Source: Agarophyton chilense
Taxonomy: Eukaryota; Rhodophyta; Florideophyceae; Gracilariales; Gracilariaceae
DNA length: 64,000 nt
Reading direction: 5' to 3'
Assembly (NCBI GenBank): GCA_030374765.1
Contig: JARGXX010000098.1
Span: forward strand, 868,001 to 932,000
Shown here: piece after piece, positions 24,290 to 33,922 of the stretch
Position numbering within the stretch: position 1 is the first letter of the stretch
How the letters are laid out: each line of letters starts with the position of its first letter
Notes under the pieces: generated by a model
Told to the model about the DNA's origin: nothing
The model's database searches: none
The model's input: only the letters and a program-made list of their open reading frames with translations
Made by a program: the position numbers and the translations under genes

Positions 24290-24956
24290 TGTATTATCCG
24301 CTCCAACGGAGAGAGCAGACACCTGCGAGAGCGTTGGGACTGCCGATGGGTCGCTTGCGGCGAAGTAAAAGGGGTGGTAGAGCTACAACACCAGCGAGCT
24401 GGAAGTGGGGTGTAAGGCCACTACTCGCCAGCGAGGGTGAACAGTGCAACTGTAAAACGTTGATGGAACGTAGGTACGAGACGGCTCGTGAAGTGGCTGG
24501 GAGTTGACTATCTATTATAGCTCGTCCAGATCTCCGTTTAAGGAATCCTAAGCGAGGAACAGAATAGTCATGATGCCCATGTTTTCTCCTTTACTTGGAG
24601 TCGGCGCTCACCTCTGGTGCACTATATACTGCGTGCCAGGGTGAGTGCCCAAATAAATATATAAATAATACCCAGTGGTCAGCCACTTAGCCAAACCACT
24701 GTATGGGTATGGTCCCTTATGGACGTCTAGCTACAAAGGGTAGTAAAACCTGCCACGTGGATCGCCACTACATGCGCCGTTGCAAGCCAGTCCACTCGTG
24801 ATACCACGTGTTCCACTAATGTACCCTGCCTCCTGGCATTCTATGTGGTGTGCCGTTTCATATCACAAGTTTGATGACATCACTCACTTATGAGTTCCAA
24901 CCGCGACTTCGCGAAAAATCATCCTATCGGATTCCCCGACATAGTAGAATACTACA
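24290..24956 (-). repeat. 5' LTR of element 1 (667 bp)
   Basis: Same length as the 14,283 copy and without indels relative to it; I count about 13 substitutions (roughly 98% identity). The plus-strand start is TGTATTATCC, so one terminal-repeat base differs, and the end is ATACTACA. It directly abuts the truncated gypsy pol remnant beginning at 24,957. Confidence 0.95.
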
Positions 24957-27540
24957 ACACTGTTGCCGATGGATACAAATCTCGATCCCATAATTTGACC
25001 GAAGAGTTATACCCTTTGCTATACTGCTTTAGAAAACGTATACCAAGAACGGAAAGAGGAAGAGGCAGGCAGTTAAAGGGATGCCACTGGGCACGCTATC
25101 CCAGGGCCGGGAACACAGGAGGCCTTCAGATATCTACAGGATAGCATGCGTAATGCCCTCTTTTGATCCTACACCTGACGAGTAAAGTTGCTGTGCGTTT
25201 CCACGGATGTTTCAAACAACCATTGGCCTGCGGTGTTAACGCAGATCGATCCGGAAGGTCTCAAAACATGTAACGGAACACGAGCATGAACAACTTGCTT
25301 TTCTTGGAGGTGCATTCAAAGAAACACAGTGCAAGTAGAGTGCCTACGAAAAAGAGGCCTTTGCTATCTTTCAAGCATTTGAAAAGCTTTAATACGTTTT
25401 TCTGGACGAGCACCCAGTGCACGTCTTTACATATAATCAAAACCTGTAGTTTGTTTTGGCGCCGTATGCGCTGACTCTCACATTAAAACGACATGTTGCA
25501 GCAAAGGTATAATGGTGGGCCATGTTTTTCTCGCGCTCCCATTATCACATCGAACATATTACGGGTGAAAGAAATGTAAACGCTGACTTAATAGATGGGC
25601 CAATGGATATCGCAAGCACCAAGTTCCCACAAAGATGGTGTACGGCTTGGTTCAAACAGTGGATCAGATCATGTTTTCCACTGACACCATCTAGTGGCCC
25701 TCCATCGACTAGATTAGATAGGCTCAAAGTATGCAAAAAGTGCCCGAAGGCTTCGCTTTAGATAATGATGGGCTGTAATGCGAAAGGGAACTCATTTGGC
25801 TGCCGCATCAAACCGAAGAGCTAAAACATACGGTTTCGATCCTATCTCACTACAGATCTTGAGGTCATCGCGGTATTGAAGCGAAGGAAAGCATCGTGCG
25901 TGAAAACTTTTCTTTGGAAGAAGTGCATGAGGAAATTGGCATGTTTGTTAAGATCTGTTTACGCTACCTTGTCACTCGAACAGGTCACGTTCTCTCACGA
26001 CCGCTCGGGACAAGCCTCCATGGCTAAAAACCGAATGGAGTCATCCACATCGACTTTTTGTACAAGGGGCCAAGCACAAGCGATGGGGTGTGCATTTTAT
26101 GAAGCCAAGATGATTTTTCATCCTTCCTCTGGATATAGCCGACTGCACGAGTCACAACCGATTCGGTAGCGGAAGCGAATGCAACTTGGATTGTTACATT
26201 CGGTGTCATGGAATGGATGGTGTCGGACCAAGGTCCCCATTTCCAAAACCTAATATTCAGTCTCCTGGAGCAGGAACTAATGACCAGCCACAATTTCACT
26301 ACGCCGTACTCACCTTGCGCAAGTGATTCGGTAGAGAGAGTGCGTCGGGAGGTGTTAAGAGCGTGTAAGGTCGTACTTCACGAATTCAGACTCGCACAAA
26401 AGGACTGACCGAGCGTATCGGAATGGGTGCAGAGTATCATCATTCATGCACCGTTGAAGCGCCTGGGTCCACGAGATCAACACATGTCCGAAGAAATTCA
26501 CACATCAATAGAGGTTTTTACCGGGCACCTGCCACCAAGGCCACTTTTACAACCTCTTCCACTCAGAGACTCGATTCATGTGGGGCAGCTTACCGAGGTC
26601 CATGCTCGGTTGCTAATAGGTACCAGCCGCACGCAGGACGCATTGGAGGGCATACATCTAGAAGTGGCTCATGGAGCATCAAAAATTAGGGAAAGAGTCA
26701 CTGAACGACACAATGCAAAGACCAACGTAACTCATGCCCGATTTGAGATCGGATATTTTGTTTTAGTACGACAATCGCAAAACAAAGGCCATAAATTACT
26801 CTTGCGATGAAAAAGAAAACGTCGCGTTACTAAAAAAGTATCGGAAGGGGTGTACGAGGTATTAGAATTCCTAAAATGTAAGAAGGAATCTGCTGGGAGA
26901 ATGTACTAGGACATTCGGGTTGATACGGTTCGTAGGGTGTCACAGACGAGGTAGGTGGAGATTGGTGGTGTCGGGGTCGCTTGGGAGCTCTCTTAAATCT
27001 ATGTCGTTTATATTTGGTAAAGAACGATATTTATACTAAATTACCAGGGGCCCTGACACTTGGTCCTTTTCAGCATTATGCCTGCATGGCATGTTTGGCT
27101 GACTAGGCCTTGATGTCAGTGTCAGCACGGTCATCTAAAATTAATAGAATTATAAAGTAGCCTTGCTCTCATCTGAGACATTTAAGGACAATGAGTTGGC
27201 TGTAACGAGGCCTTGCTGGACCAACTAACCACAGAATCAGTGCCTACTCGAAGAATGGTCATATACTTGAGTGATATGCCGATCAAGTCGTGAATCCACA
27301 GCTTCTTCAACATGCCAAACATTTACAAACTACATACCAAAACGCGGAAGCGCTAAGAGGCATTCGGCGACATGGAACATTCTTCGAAATCATAGTGAAG
27401 CGCAAAGAATTACCCAACCACATTAATCGAATCTGAAAAGCAATTGACACTATTTACTAGGATCTACACGGCCAATTTGAAGATTTTATGTGTAGTTCAC
27501 ACGCCAGAGAGTTAAAAACAGAAGCACAAAAGCTTTAAAA
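24957..27540 (+). pseudogene. Decayed gypsy pol remnant: RT end, RNase H, integrase, chromodomain-like end
   Basis: Starts inside RT at the LTR of element 1 (LTEELYPLL). RNase H follows in shifting frames (VSTDVSNNHWA, then KWSAYEKEAFAIFQ and HITGERNVNADL at 25,200-25,590). Integrase covers about 25,870-26,400: HIDFLYKGPS (first Asp), MVSDQGPHFQN (second Asp) and a degraded Glu region SDSVERVRREV. The open frames 26,208-26,408 and 26,427-26,810 carry the integrase C-terminal region to a basic WK/RRVTK end. A chromodomain-like piece (FFEIIVKRKELPNHI...AIDTIYQDL) lies near 27,380-27,480. Many stops and indels show great age. It differs from the 11.4-14.3 kb element because both contain their own RNase H. 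Confidence 0.75.
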
Positions 27541-27824
27541 CTTTGCTTCCTAATGAATCTTAGAGAGCTAAAGTTCCATGGGGCCGTGTTAAGGTCGCAA
27601 AGACTGACGGTAAGTTTAATTTGTAAAACGGATCAATTGGGCCCTCCAAAACTTCCCCAGGGTCGCTAACCCTTGGGAGCACCTCATAAAAAAGCATTAA
27701 CGCGACGATCTGACAAGAGTCAATTAGGGCTTTGACACAGTTGACAAAAGCTCAAAGTCGACCGATTTTTCGTTCTCAAGAAAAAAAAGCGAAGCATAAG
27801 TTGCAGAATCAAGTTGCAACAGTT

Positions 27825-27868
27825 TCAATGCCTCTCTCAACTCGTCTCAATGCCTCTCTCAACTCGTC
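27825..27868. repeat. Perfect 22-bp tandem duplication
   Basis: TCAATGCCTCTCTCAACTCGTC occurs twice head to tail. The surrounding stretch 27,541-28,035 has only a 63-codon frame that includes this duplication and no recognisable gene. Confidence 0.85.
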
Positions 27869-28035
27869 TATCTACTATCTAACCCTCACCAAGACGTTCT
27901 GGCAACGAACACACTGTGTCTAAGGTAAACACGTAGTCATAGACATCACATAAAACACCCAGGAACGGGACGCCGCCGTTGTTCAGGTTACCGGGGTATC
28001 GGTTGTCACAGATTCTTACCCCTAGTTTTTATACG

Positions 28036-29056
28036 ACCGATTGCCTCATGTGAGGTCGATTGGCCTCATATGAGTCCATTTTTATTTCTTTGTAATTAAA
28101 CAACAAATGCGATCCACAAGCTCTGCACAACTGGAACATATTTCTGAACACTCTTCCCTTGATGGAATCAACATTCTAAATATGGATTATTATATTATTG
28201 AAAGAGATATTTCTTTTCAACATGTTTTCTTTGGATCGTTTGAGGCCAAAAATAGTTGGCTGTTGTTTTTTTTGCACCCACTAGAGTTTGCTAAACCCAA
28301 AATATATCGTTTTAAAGAACAGCATTAAAGATTTTTTTGACTAGATTTCCAAGCTTTTTCGTTAACGATAAGGATGTATGGTGTTATTGTTGTTTCCTTC
28401 CTTTCCGCTCTAAATCCGAAAATTCATATCTTGAATGATTTCATATACTTTTTAAGAGAAATATTTGTGGTATAAATCAAAACGGTAGCGGGGGTACAAG
28501 AAGTGTTGGTTCTGGGGCGCGCGCAACGGGCTCAAGCTAGGAGGGAGAGATTGAAGACAGCTGTAAGGTGTGGCAGAACCAGCCACTGAAGAGTGCAACA
28601 GGAACGGCGGGCGTACTGAGACCACTTTGGTAGACGGCGATGCACAGCGCACGCGGGTCTCGAAAACTGTAAGGACACTAGACTTGTCTTTATGATTGAC
28701 AGTATAAAATGAAATGGGTGAAAGTAAACTAGTAGGTGCTTAACCCTAAAATAGTGACCGGGGTGGCCATGCTTGATGAAGATACATATCCCACCGGGCC
28801 CCCGATCTACGGTGGCGCTCCTTTCCACGTAACCACGGGGAGATGCACTTGAAGTCCCCTCCCTTTCTACTTAATCCTATCTATTTAATACTAAATTAGC
28901 GAAAAGCTATACTAACTGCTAATTAAACCCCTGTATTACACGGCGCAAAACGGCAACCATCCAACTCTAACACGTGGCATCATTAACTCTTTGGTGTAGC
29001 TCACTTTACTACAATTTTGGCCTCATATGAGGCCAAGTTGGCATCTTTTGAGGTCG
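28036..29056. mobile_element. MITE-like element with palindromic terminal repeats (copy 2)
   Basis: The left end CGACCGATTGCCTCATGTGAGG..ATTGGCCTCATATGAG aligns with the left end of copy 1 at 9163 (GACCATTGGCC...TATGAGGCCAATTGG). The right end has a perfect 20-bp palindrome TTGGCCTCATATGAGGCCAA (29,017-29,036) and ends GGTCG. Each end thus carries one or two copies of a 16-20 bp palindrome. The interior is AT-rich with no recognisable coding sequence; open frames inside (28,107-28,328, and minus 28,828-28,532) have no family features. Target duplications not identified. Confidence 0.5.
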
Positions 29057-29268
29057 AACACTCGGGCGTATAGACATTAAAATCTTTACGCCTGGGAAGT
29101 TTTCGAAAATATGTAAAACATTTGAGACGAATAATTCATAGCCGTAATTTAACCATATCGTAGATATAAATAGTTCACACTAAAACTAAATATAGCTACA
29201 GTGCGAAGGTTGTAGGGGTAAATGGTGTCATAATTCACCTTTGCTCCTTTTGATTCTTCGTTTACGTG
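29057..29268. other. Short non-coding spacer
   Basis: AT-rich sequence with no open frame of note between the MITE-like element and the copia target-site duplication. Confidence 0.5.
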
Positions 29269-29273
29269 ACTGC

Positions 29274-29409
29274 TGTGAGAGGAAGACTCTACCCGGACCT
29301 TTACTTCGAGCTTCTCTTCGCTGTTCCTAAGTACTGGATATTTCTACTGTAATGTTTGATTTTCGAAAAATGCGGCGCATCAAGTTGTCTTTCTTGATGG
29401 TGTTTGACA
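29274..29409 (-). repeat. 3' LTR of the copia element (136 bp, also encodes the end of Pol)
   Basis: On the minus strand it begins TGTCAAACACC and ends CTCTCACA. It matches the 5' LTR except for 48 extra bases near its start, bounded by two TCAAACA copies. The pol stop codon (29,301) lies inside it, so the last ~35 residues of Pol are encoded by the LTR. CCGGGGAC just before it (29,417-29,410) is a short candidate PPT. Confidence 0.9.
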
Positions 29410-32400
29410 GTCCCCGGTTGATGCGTCGTATTTGTACTCGGCTTGGGGTGTACTTGAAGCTGGTCTCGTAGTTTTCGGAATTTGTCTCGGTGGAGGGGTT
29501 TGGTGAGGATGTCCGCCGTCATCTCTGCGGTAGGTATTCTGTGCAGGGTTATGGCGTGGGATGATATGTGATGTTGGAGGTGGTGATGTCTAAGGTCTAT
29601 GTATTTTCGGCGTTTGGTTGGGGCCTGATTTTCGGCAATCTGTACTGCAGATTGATTGTCTATATAATGCGGAGTGGGGTTGTGGTTCTTGAGGTGGGTT
29701 GCTCTCAAAAGATTGCGAAGCCATTGCGTGTGTTGAGTGGCGGTTGAAGCCGCTATATATTCTGCCTCTGTCGTTGAGAGTGCAATGATGTTTTGCTGTT
29801 TCGAAAGCCATGAAATGGGACTGCTGTTGATGGAGTGAAGGGTCCCTGTTATGGATTTTCGGCTTTTTGCGTTGGCAAAATCTGCGTCACTATGGACTGC
29901 TAGCGGTGCTGTGGTGATGGGGTGTGAGTTATACCGCAGTCCATGAGTTTTTGTGCCGTTTAGGTACCTAAGAAGCGTCTTTAGAGCCTGCCAGTGATGG
30001 TCTTGAGGCTTTGACATGTGTTGTGCTAGCCTATTGGTGGCGTAAGTAATGTCGGGTCTGGTGCTGTCCGTTATGTACCGAATTTCTCCTAATATCTGAC
30101 GGTATCTGGCGGCTTGTTCTTGTGGTAGTGGTTGAGTCTCTGGGAGCTGATCTAAGGCCTTCTGATTGTTGTATGGTGTCGCTGTGGGGTTGCAATTGCT
30201 CATTTTGGTTTGCTCCAGAAGGGCTGCTATGGCATCCGGTTGTGAAATGTGCACTGAGCCGTCGTCTCCATAGGTGATGGTCCAGTTCAGAAATCGAGTT
30301 GGGGGTCCTAGTCGTTTGATTTTGTATTTTGTCAGGAGTTGCTTGTACAGTGTGTCTATGAGGGTCTGAGTTGATGCTAAAACCAAGAAGTCGTCTATGG
30401 TCGTACTGACGAGTGTGACGCCGCCTGCTGTGTGTCGGGTGTAAAGGCATGGATCATGTTCGGATGGAGTGAAGTGCAGTTGTATAAGGAATGCTTTCAA
30501 TCCATGATTGTAGTAGAATGCCGCTGGTGGAGATCCGTATAAATTACCGAGAAGTTGTCCATGTTTGCTGTTGTGCTTATAGCTGCCGTTGAAGCGTTGC
30601 ATTTGTTTGACGTAGATTGGCTTGTTGTGCTGATATTTTTCGTGCAAGTACGCGGAGGTAATGTCGAAATGCTCAAGTGGCATGTTATTGCGAGCGTGTA
30701 AGGCAATTAACATTCGTTGTGTCGTGCGATCGGCGGTGTAAGTGGTGATGTGCTTTGGATCGAAGTGGAGACCTGGTTCCATGAGGTCGCCTCTGAGGTT
30801 GCATCTGGCTTTTCGTTGCACAATGTGTCCCTCGGCGGAACGTTTGTAACGGTACAACATCATGAGGGGTATAATGGCTTCGTTTGGTGGTTTGAATGTG
30901 TCTGGGAGCCATTTGATGCTGTTGTGTTGATCCAAGTTGTCCAATTCGGTATCGTGTGCTTGTTGCCACTGGTCTGCGTCCGGATATTTTCTTGCTTGTG
31001 CCAGGTTGGCTGGGGGTGGCGTATTTATTTCTATGCGCGTTGGGAGGTGTTGTCGCGGTAGAGCCCTGGCCTTGAACGCGGATGTGGTGGTGACAGTGGG
31101 GTCTTGATTTTTGTGATAAGGGTGGAAGTCTTTGGATCGTATGCTCTGGTACCGTTGCGTTTTGAGGTTGAGTACCACTATATGCTTGTGGGATATTGGG
31201 TACATGTATCGGACTGGGTCGGCTCTGGGATTTAGTTTGCTTTTGGGGGCGTATATGGGTATGGTGCCCAGTTCGCCAAAGATGTATAGTTTTTGTGTTG
31301 GTGGTGGTTCCCCGTACCATAGTTTGTATGGTGATGTGTTGATTGTGGTGTGATGTAGGAGGTTATATTTGTACACTGTGTCGCGAGCTGCGTCTTCCCA
31401 ATATTGATCAGGGAGTTTGGCGGTTTGTAAGAGGGCTCTAACCGAGTTCATTATTGTTCTGTTTAGCCTTTCGGCTATCGAGTTTTCTTGTGGTTGATGC
31501 GGGGTGCGGAGGTGGAGCTGAACATTGTGCTGCTGGTATATTTGCTGCATGGTCGATGATGTGAACTCTTTGGCATTATCCGCTCGAAAGTGCGCTAGCG
31601 GGTGTCTCATTCTATTACGTATGTGATTGAGGGTTTTGCTGATGTATGTTGGAATGTCTTTGCGATCTGTGACGAAATGGGCAAATGTGAAGCGACTTCG
31701 CGCGCATGTGATCAGGAGTATATGATTATGTCCATGTGTGGATGTTGGTTTGATTGGTCCACAAGTGTCTGAGCTGACATATGCTCCGACTGGATATGTG
31801 TGTGTGGTTGGTTTGTGTGGCGCGGGAGCTAGCTGGGCGTGGTGGCATGCACTACATGAAAGTTTGGTGTCTGTCGGGAAGGGTGTTGGCATGGTGGGGA
31901 GTAGACCTTGTTTGGCGGTCAGGGCTAGTTTCCAGGGGTGTGCGTGGTTCATGCGTATGTGCCAATCGTGTGCCATCCAGTGATCGTTGGTTTGTTTGTA
32001 AAGCGCTCTGGGATTGGGAAGAAGGTGAAGCGAGTGGGTGGACGATTTGCGCTTTGTGTTCGGTATGATGGGGGGTGCTGCCTGTTTCCTTGTTGGTGCT
32101 GTTTTGGATTCTTTGTGCATATGTGATTGTTTCTGTGTTGAAGTGGAGGGAGAAGTTTTGATTTTGTTTGTTGTTCGAGGTTTACGGGGAATTGTTCTGG
32201 CTGTGTGTGCTTGGTTCTGAGCTACAAGTAATCCCTTAATTTGGTATTGTGAATTGATCCAAGGAGCTTGTGCTATAATTTGCGGCGGGTGTTGATGGGT
32301 GTCGATGATGTATCCCATGTGCGGTGTGAATGCTACTAGGCCATAGTTCTTCGTGAGATCTTGAACGGATAGGAGGTTGTGTTTTATGTGCCTATTGGCC

Positions 32401-32696
32401 ACCGCCTTGGTTTCAATGACTTTGTCAGTCTTGTTGGGTATTATCTGTATCGTCCCATGATGCGTGCACATTGTCTGTGAGTTGGTCGCAGTGTTTGTCA
32501 GTGTGGGATGTTTGAGTTTTGTCATTGTAGATGTTGGTCGGGCGATATGAGAGGGTGTAGCGCCGCTATCGAGAATGAACGTACTGTTGGTTTCGTTTTT
32601 GTCTTCCTGTGCTTCATTGTGGAGAGTCTGGAACGGGATAGATGATGAAGCTGCCCCATACGGTTGCTGATAATTTTGGGGCGGTCCATGTGCATA
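29301..32696 (-). CDS. Ty1/copia pol: protease, integrase, RT, RNase H
   Basis: The open frame continues upstream of the first in-frame ATG (32,525) to the homopolymer at 32,697. It includes a protease motif FILDSGATPSHI just before that ATG, a GAG-pre-integrase part (HNLLSVQDLTKNYGLVAF), an H...H...CSAC zinc-binding element, integrase acidic residues in SSDTCGP, FRADNAKEF and PQENSIAERLNR, RT with a TTIDDFLVLAS active site in place of YVDD, and RNase H (VHSDADFANAKSRKSITG, IALSTTEAEYIAA). All main motifs are present and the frame has no stop over ~1,130 codons, so enzymatic competence is plausible apart from the upstream frameshift. The order IN before RT is diagnostic for copia. It is followed by a C-terminal tail coded in the LTR. 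Confidence 0.93.
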   Translation of the reverse strand, partial: YAHGPPQNYQQPYGAASSSIPFQTLHNEAQEDKNETNSTFILDSGATPSHIARPTSTMTKLKHPTLTNTATNSQTMCTHHGTIQIIPNKTDKVIETKAVANRHIKHNLLSVQDLTKNYGLVAFTPHMGYIIDTHQHPPQIIAQAPWINSQYQIKGLLVAQNQAHTARTIPRKPRTTNKIKTSPSTSTQKQSHMHKESKTAPTRKQAAPPIIPNTKRKSSTHSLHLLPNPRALYKQTNDHWMAHDWHIRMNHAHPWKLALTAKQGLLPTMPTPFPTDTKLSCSACHHAQLAPAPHKPTTHTYPVGAYVSSDTCGPIKPTSTHGHNHILLITCARSRFTFAHFVTDRKDIPTYISKTLNHIRNRMRHPLAHFRADNAKEFTSSTMQQIYQQHNVQLHLRTPHQPQENSIAERLNRTIMNSVRALLQTAKLPDQYWEDAARDTVYKYNLLHHTTINTSPYKLWYGEPPPTQKLYIFGELGTIPIYAPKSKLNPRADPVRYMYPISHKHIVVLNLKTQRYQSIRSKDFHPYHKNQDPTVTTTSAFKARALPRQHLPTRIEINTPPPANLAQARKYPDADQWQQAHDTELDNLDQHNSIKWLPDTFKPPNEAIIPLMMLYRYKRSAEGHIVQRKARCNLRGDLMEPGLHFDPKHITTYTADRTTQRMLIALHARNNMPLEHFDITSAYLHEKYQHNKPIYVKQMQRFNGSYKHNSKHGQLLGNLYGSPPAAFYYNHGLKAFLIQLHFTPSEHDPCLYTRHTAGGVTLVSTTIDDFLVLASTQTLIDTLYKQLLTKYKIKRLGPPTRFLNWTITYGDDGSVHISQPDAIAALLEQTKMSNCNPTATPYNNQKALDQLPETQPLPQEQAARYRQILGEIRYITDSTRPDITYATNRLAQHMSKPQDHHWQALKTLLRYLNGTKTHGLRYNSHPITTAPLAVHSDADFANAKSRKSITGTLHSINSSPISWLSKQQNIIALSTTEAEYIAASTATQHTQWLRNLLRATHLKNHNPTPHYIDNQSAVQIAENQAPTKRRKYIDLRHHHLQHHISSHAITLHRIPTAEMTADILTKPLHRDKFRKLRDQLQVHPKPSTNTTHQPGTVKHHQERQLDAPHFSKIKHYSRNIQYLGTAKRSSK

Positions 32697-32706
32697 GGGG
32701 GGGGGG
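32697..32706. other. G10 homopolymer frameshift between copia gag and pol
   Basis: Gag (frame before) and pol (frame after) are joined if one G is removed from this ten-base run: beyond it the pol frame gives PYAHGPPQNYQQPYGAASSS leading to the DSGAT protease. Copia elements normally have one gag-pol frame, so this is a mutation, a sequencing or assembly error, or far less likely a programmed shift. Confidence 0.75.
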
Positions 32707-33825
32707 TGGGGTATGTGTATGGACCATTTGAGCTTGGGTTCTTGATTGATATTTGGGATGGCGTCGATCTTGGCATTCGTCGTCTGTATGCATGGGATGA
32801 ACTCCTAAGCTGGAATGGAATTTGCATGGTATGTACCCAGGCGGAAGTCGTCGTTGGAAGTATGTGTTTCTGCGATACGTGCGGAATGGGCGGCGGGGCT
32901 GGTTTCTGCCTCTGTTACTGTAGTCCCCGGTGTATCGTTGTGGTCCATAGTCCCCGGTGATCAGTTTGGATGCAGAGGGTTGAGGAGTGGGGCCGTGTAT
33001 TGGTTGATATAACGAATGAAGCTGTTTGAAACTGATGAGGAAGGCTTTGATGGTGGGTGGTTTCTGTAACAGGATGGGTCCTAAGATTGGAGTGAGGGTT
33101 GGTTCGGACTTCAGTCCGTTGATAATGAAGTCTACCGTTGTCTCTTCTTCTTTGATGTTGGGATAGCGGGCCGCTATCATTTTCTGGCGAATTTCTGTGT
33201 GTGCTTTGATATAGGCGTCGATTGTGGTATCTTGAGTATACAATAGGCTTTCGGCTTCGGTTTTCAAGAATTTATGATCGTCTTTCGTAGCTTGGTTGAT
33301 GTGCGATATAATGTTGGTGACCAGATCGTGGGGGGTTGGTCGATCTTCAGGGACTAGTAAGAGTCCTAGGATGTCTGATGGCACGCTACTGAGAATGGCT
33401 GAGAGTAATCTGGATTTGTGCTGCGTGTGGCGTTTGAGATCTGCCGGATCTGTTGGTACTGGAGGGTTGCTGGAGAGATGAACGGTGGCGTCGATGGTTG
33501 TTGCATACGTTTCTAGAGCTAGAAACCAGGGTGCATAATTCGCTTTGTCGAGTTCTGGGAGCTTAGGTTGTCTGTCATTGTCCATTTTGAGTTGCTGCGT
33601 GGTGTCTATTGGCTGATGTGTGTCGTTTGCTTCTTGAATGGCATTTGCATATAATTCGTTGGTGAGTTCTGCCGTGTCTTGCGCGTACTGCCGTTTTTGA
33701 CAGCGTAATAGTCTGGGATCAGTTGGATTCGTTTTGGGGTGTTCGGGTTCGCTACGGGAAGGGTTAGGGGTGAGTGTGGGACCTAGGCGTGAGGTGGGTT
33801 TGTTGTAGCAGTTGCGTGGGCGCAT
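32707..33825 (-). CDS. Ty1/copia gag
   Basis: ATG at 33,825 (MRPRNCYNKP), only four bases after the 5' LTR and inside the primer-binding site. A Pro/Arg-rich N-terminus is followed by a copia Gag domain: LPELDKANYAPWFLALETYA, a helical region with ILSSVPSDILGLLL, INQATKDDHKFLKTEAESLL and TIDAYIKAHTEIRQKM. The C-terminal part is Arg/Tyr/Gly-rich with NRGRNQPRRPFRTY; a single GYIPCKFHSSLGVHPMHTDDEC segment replaces the usual CCHC knuckle (Cys, His, His, Cys spaced widely). The reading frame runs on a further ~30 codons past the homopolymer but those lose similarity. A second possible start is MDNDRQPKLPELDK, which would give a more typical gag N-terminus. Confidence 0.85.
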
Positions 33826-33829
33826 AACC
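33817..33829 (-). other. Candidate primer-binding site resembling the initiator tRNA-Met anticodon loop
   Basis: Directly after the 5' LTR the minus strand reads GGTTATGCGCCCA. Its complement TGGGCGCATAACC equals the conserved anticodon stem-loop of eukaryotic initiator tRNA-Met (GGGC-Y-CAT-AACC) except at the base 5' of the CAT anticodon. Use of an internal iMet fragment is known for Drosophila copia and yeast Ty5. The gag ATG is part of it. Confidence 0.6.
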
Positions 33830-33917
33830 TGTGAGAGGAAGACTCTACCCGGACCTTTACTTCGAGCTTCTCTTCGCTGTTCCTAAGTACTGGATATTTC
33901 TACTGTAATGTTTGACA
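33830..33917 (-). repeat. 5' LTR of the copia element (88 bp, internally deleted)
   Basis: On the minus strand TGTCAAACATTACAG...CTCTCACA. Relative to the 3' LTR, 48 bases between two TCAAACA repeats are missing and one repeat copy remains. The remaining ~80 bases appear identical. The missing part is at the U3 start, so the promoter could be affected. Confidence 0.9.
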
Positions 33918-33922
33918 ACTGC

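Larger units (their letters stand above)
14283..24956 (-). mobile_element. Element 1: Ty3/gypsy chromovirus, LTR to LTR
   Basis: A 10,674-bp element read on the minus strand: 5' LTR (24,956-24,290), PBS (24,287-24,271), gag, pol (protease, RT, RNase H, integrase, chromodomain), a large ORF on the opposite strand, PPT (14,959-14,951) and 3' LTR (14,949-14,283). The two LTRs have equal length and about 13 differences. Several stops and at least two frameshifts make this copy non-autonomous. The five bases on each side (GGATC, ACACT) do not match, unlike the solo LTR of the same family at 44,248. The element lies between two different plus-strand gypsy remnants. Confidence 0.9.
29274..33917 (-). 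mobile_element. Ty1/copia element with matching target-site duplications
   Basis: Flanked on both sides by ACTGC (29,269-29,273 and 33,918-33,922), the 5-bp target duplication. LTRs run 29,274-29,409 (3', 136 bp) and 33,830-33,917 (5', 88 bp), with TGT...ACA ends. A single gag-pol frame fills almost the entire 4.4-kb interior, broken only by a one-base change in a run of ten G. The intact pol frame suggests a recent insertion. Confidence 0.93.

Noticed and set aside
11406-27540. One plus-strand gypsy element split by element 1 (11.4-14.3 kb plus 25-27.5 kb)
   Set aside because: Both sides contain an RNase H domain and their sequences differ, so they are two elements.
29301-33825. Several plus-strand ORFs within the copia element (for example 30,717-31,061)
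   Set aside because: Gly/Val/Trp-rich shadows of the long minus-strand gag-pol frame.
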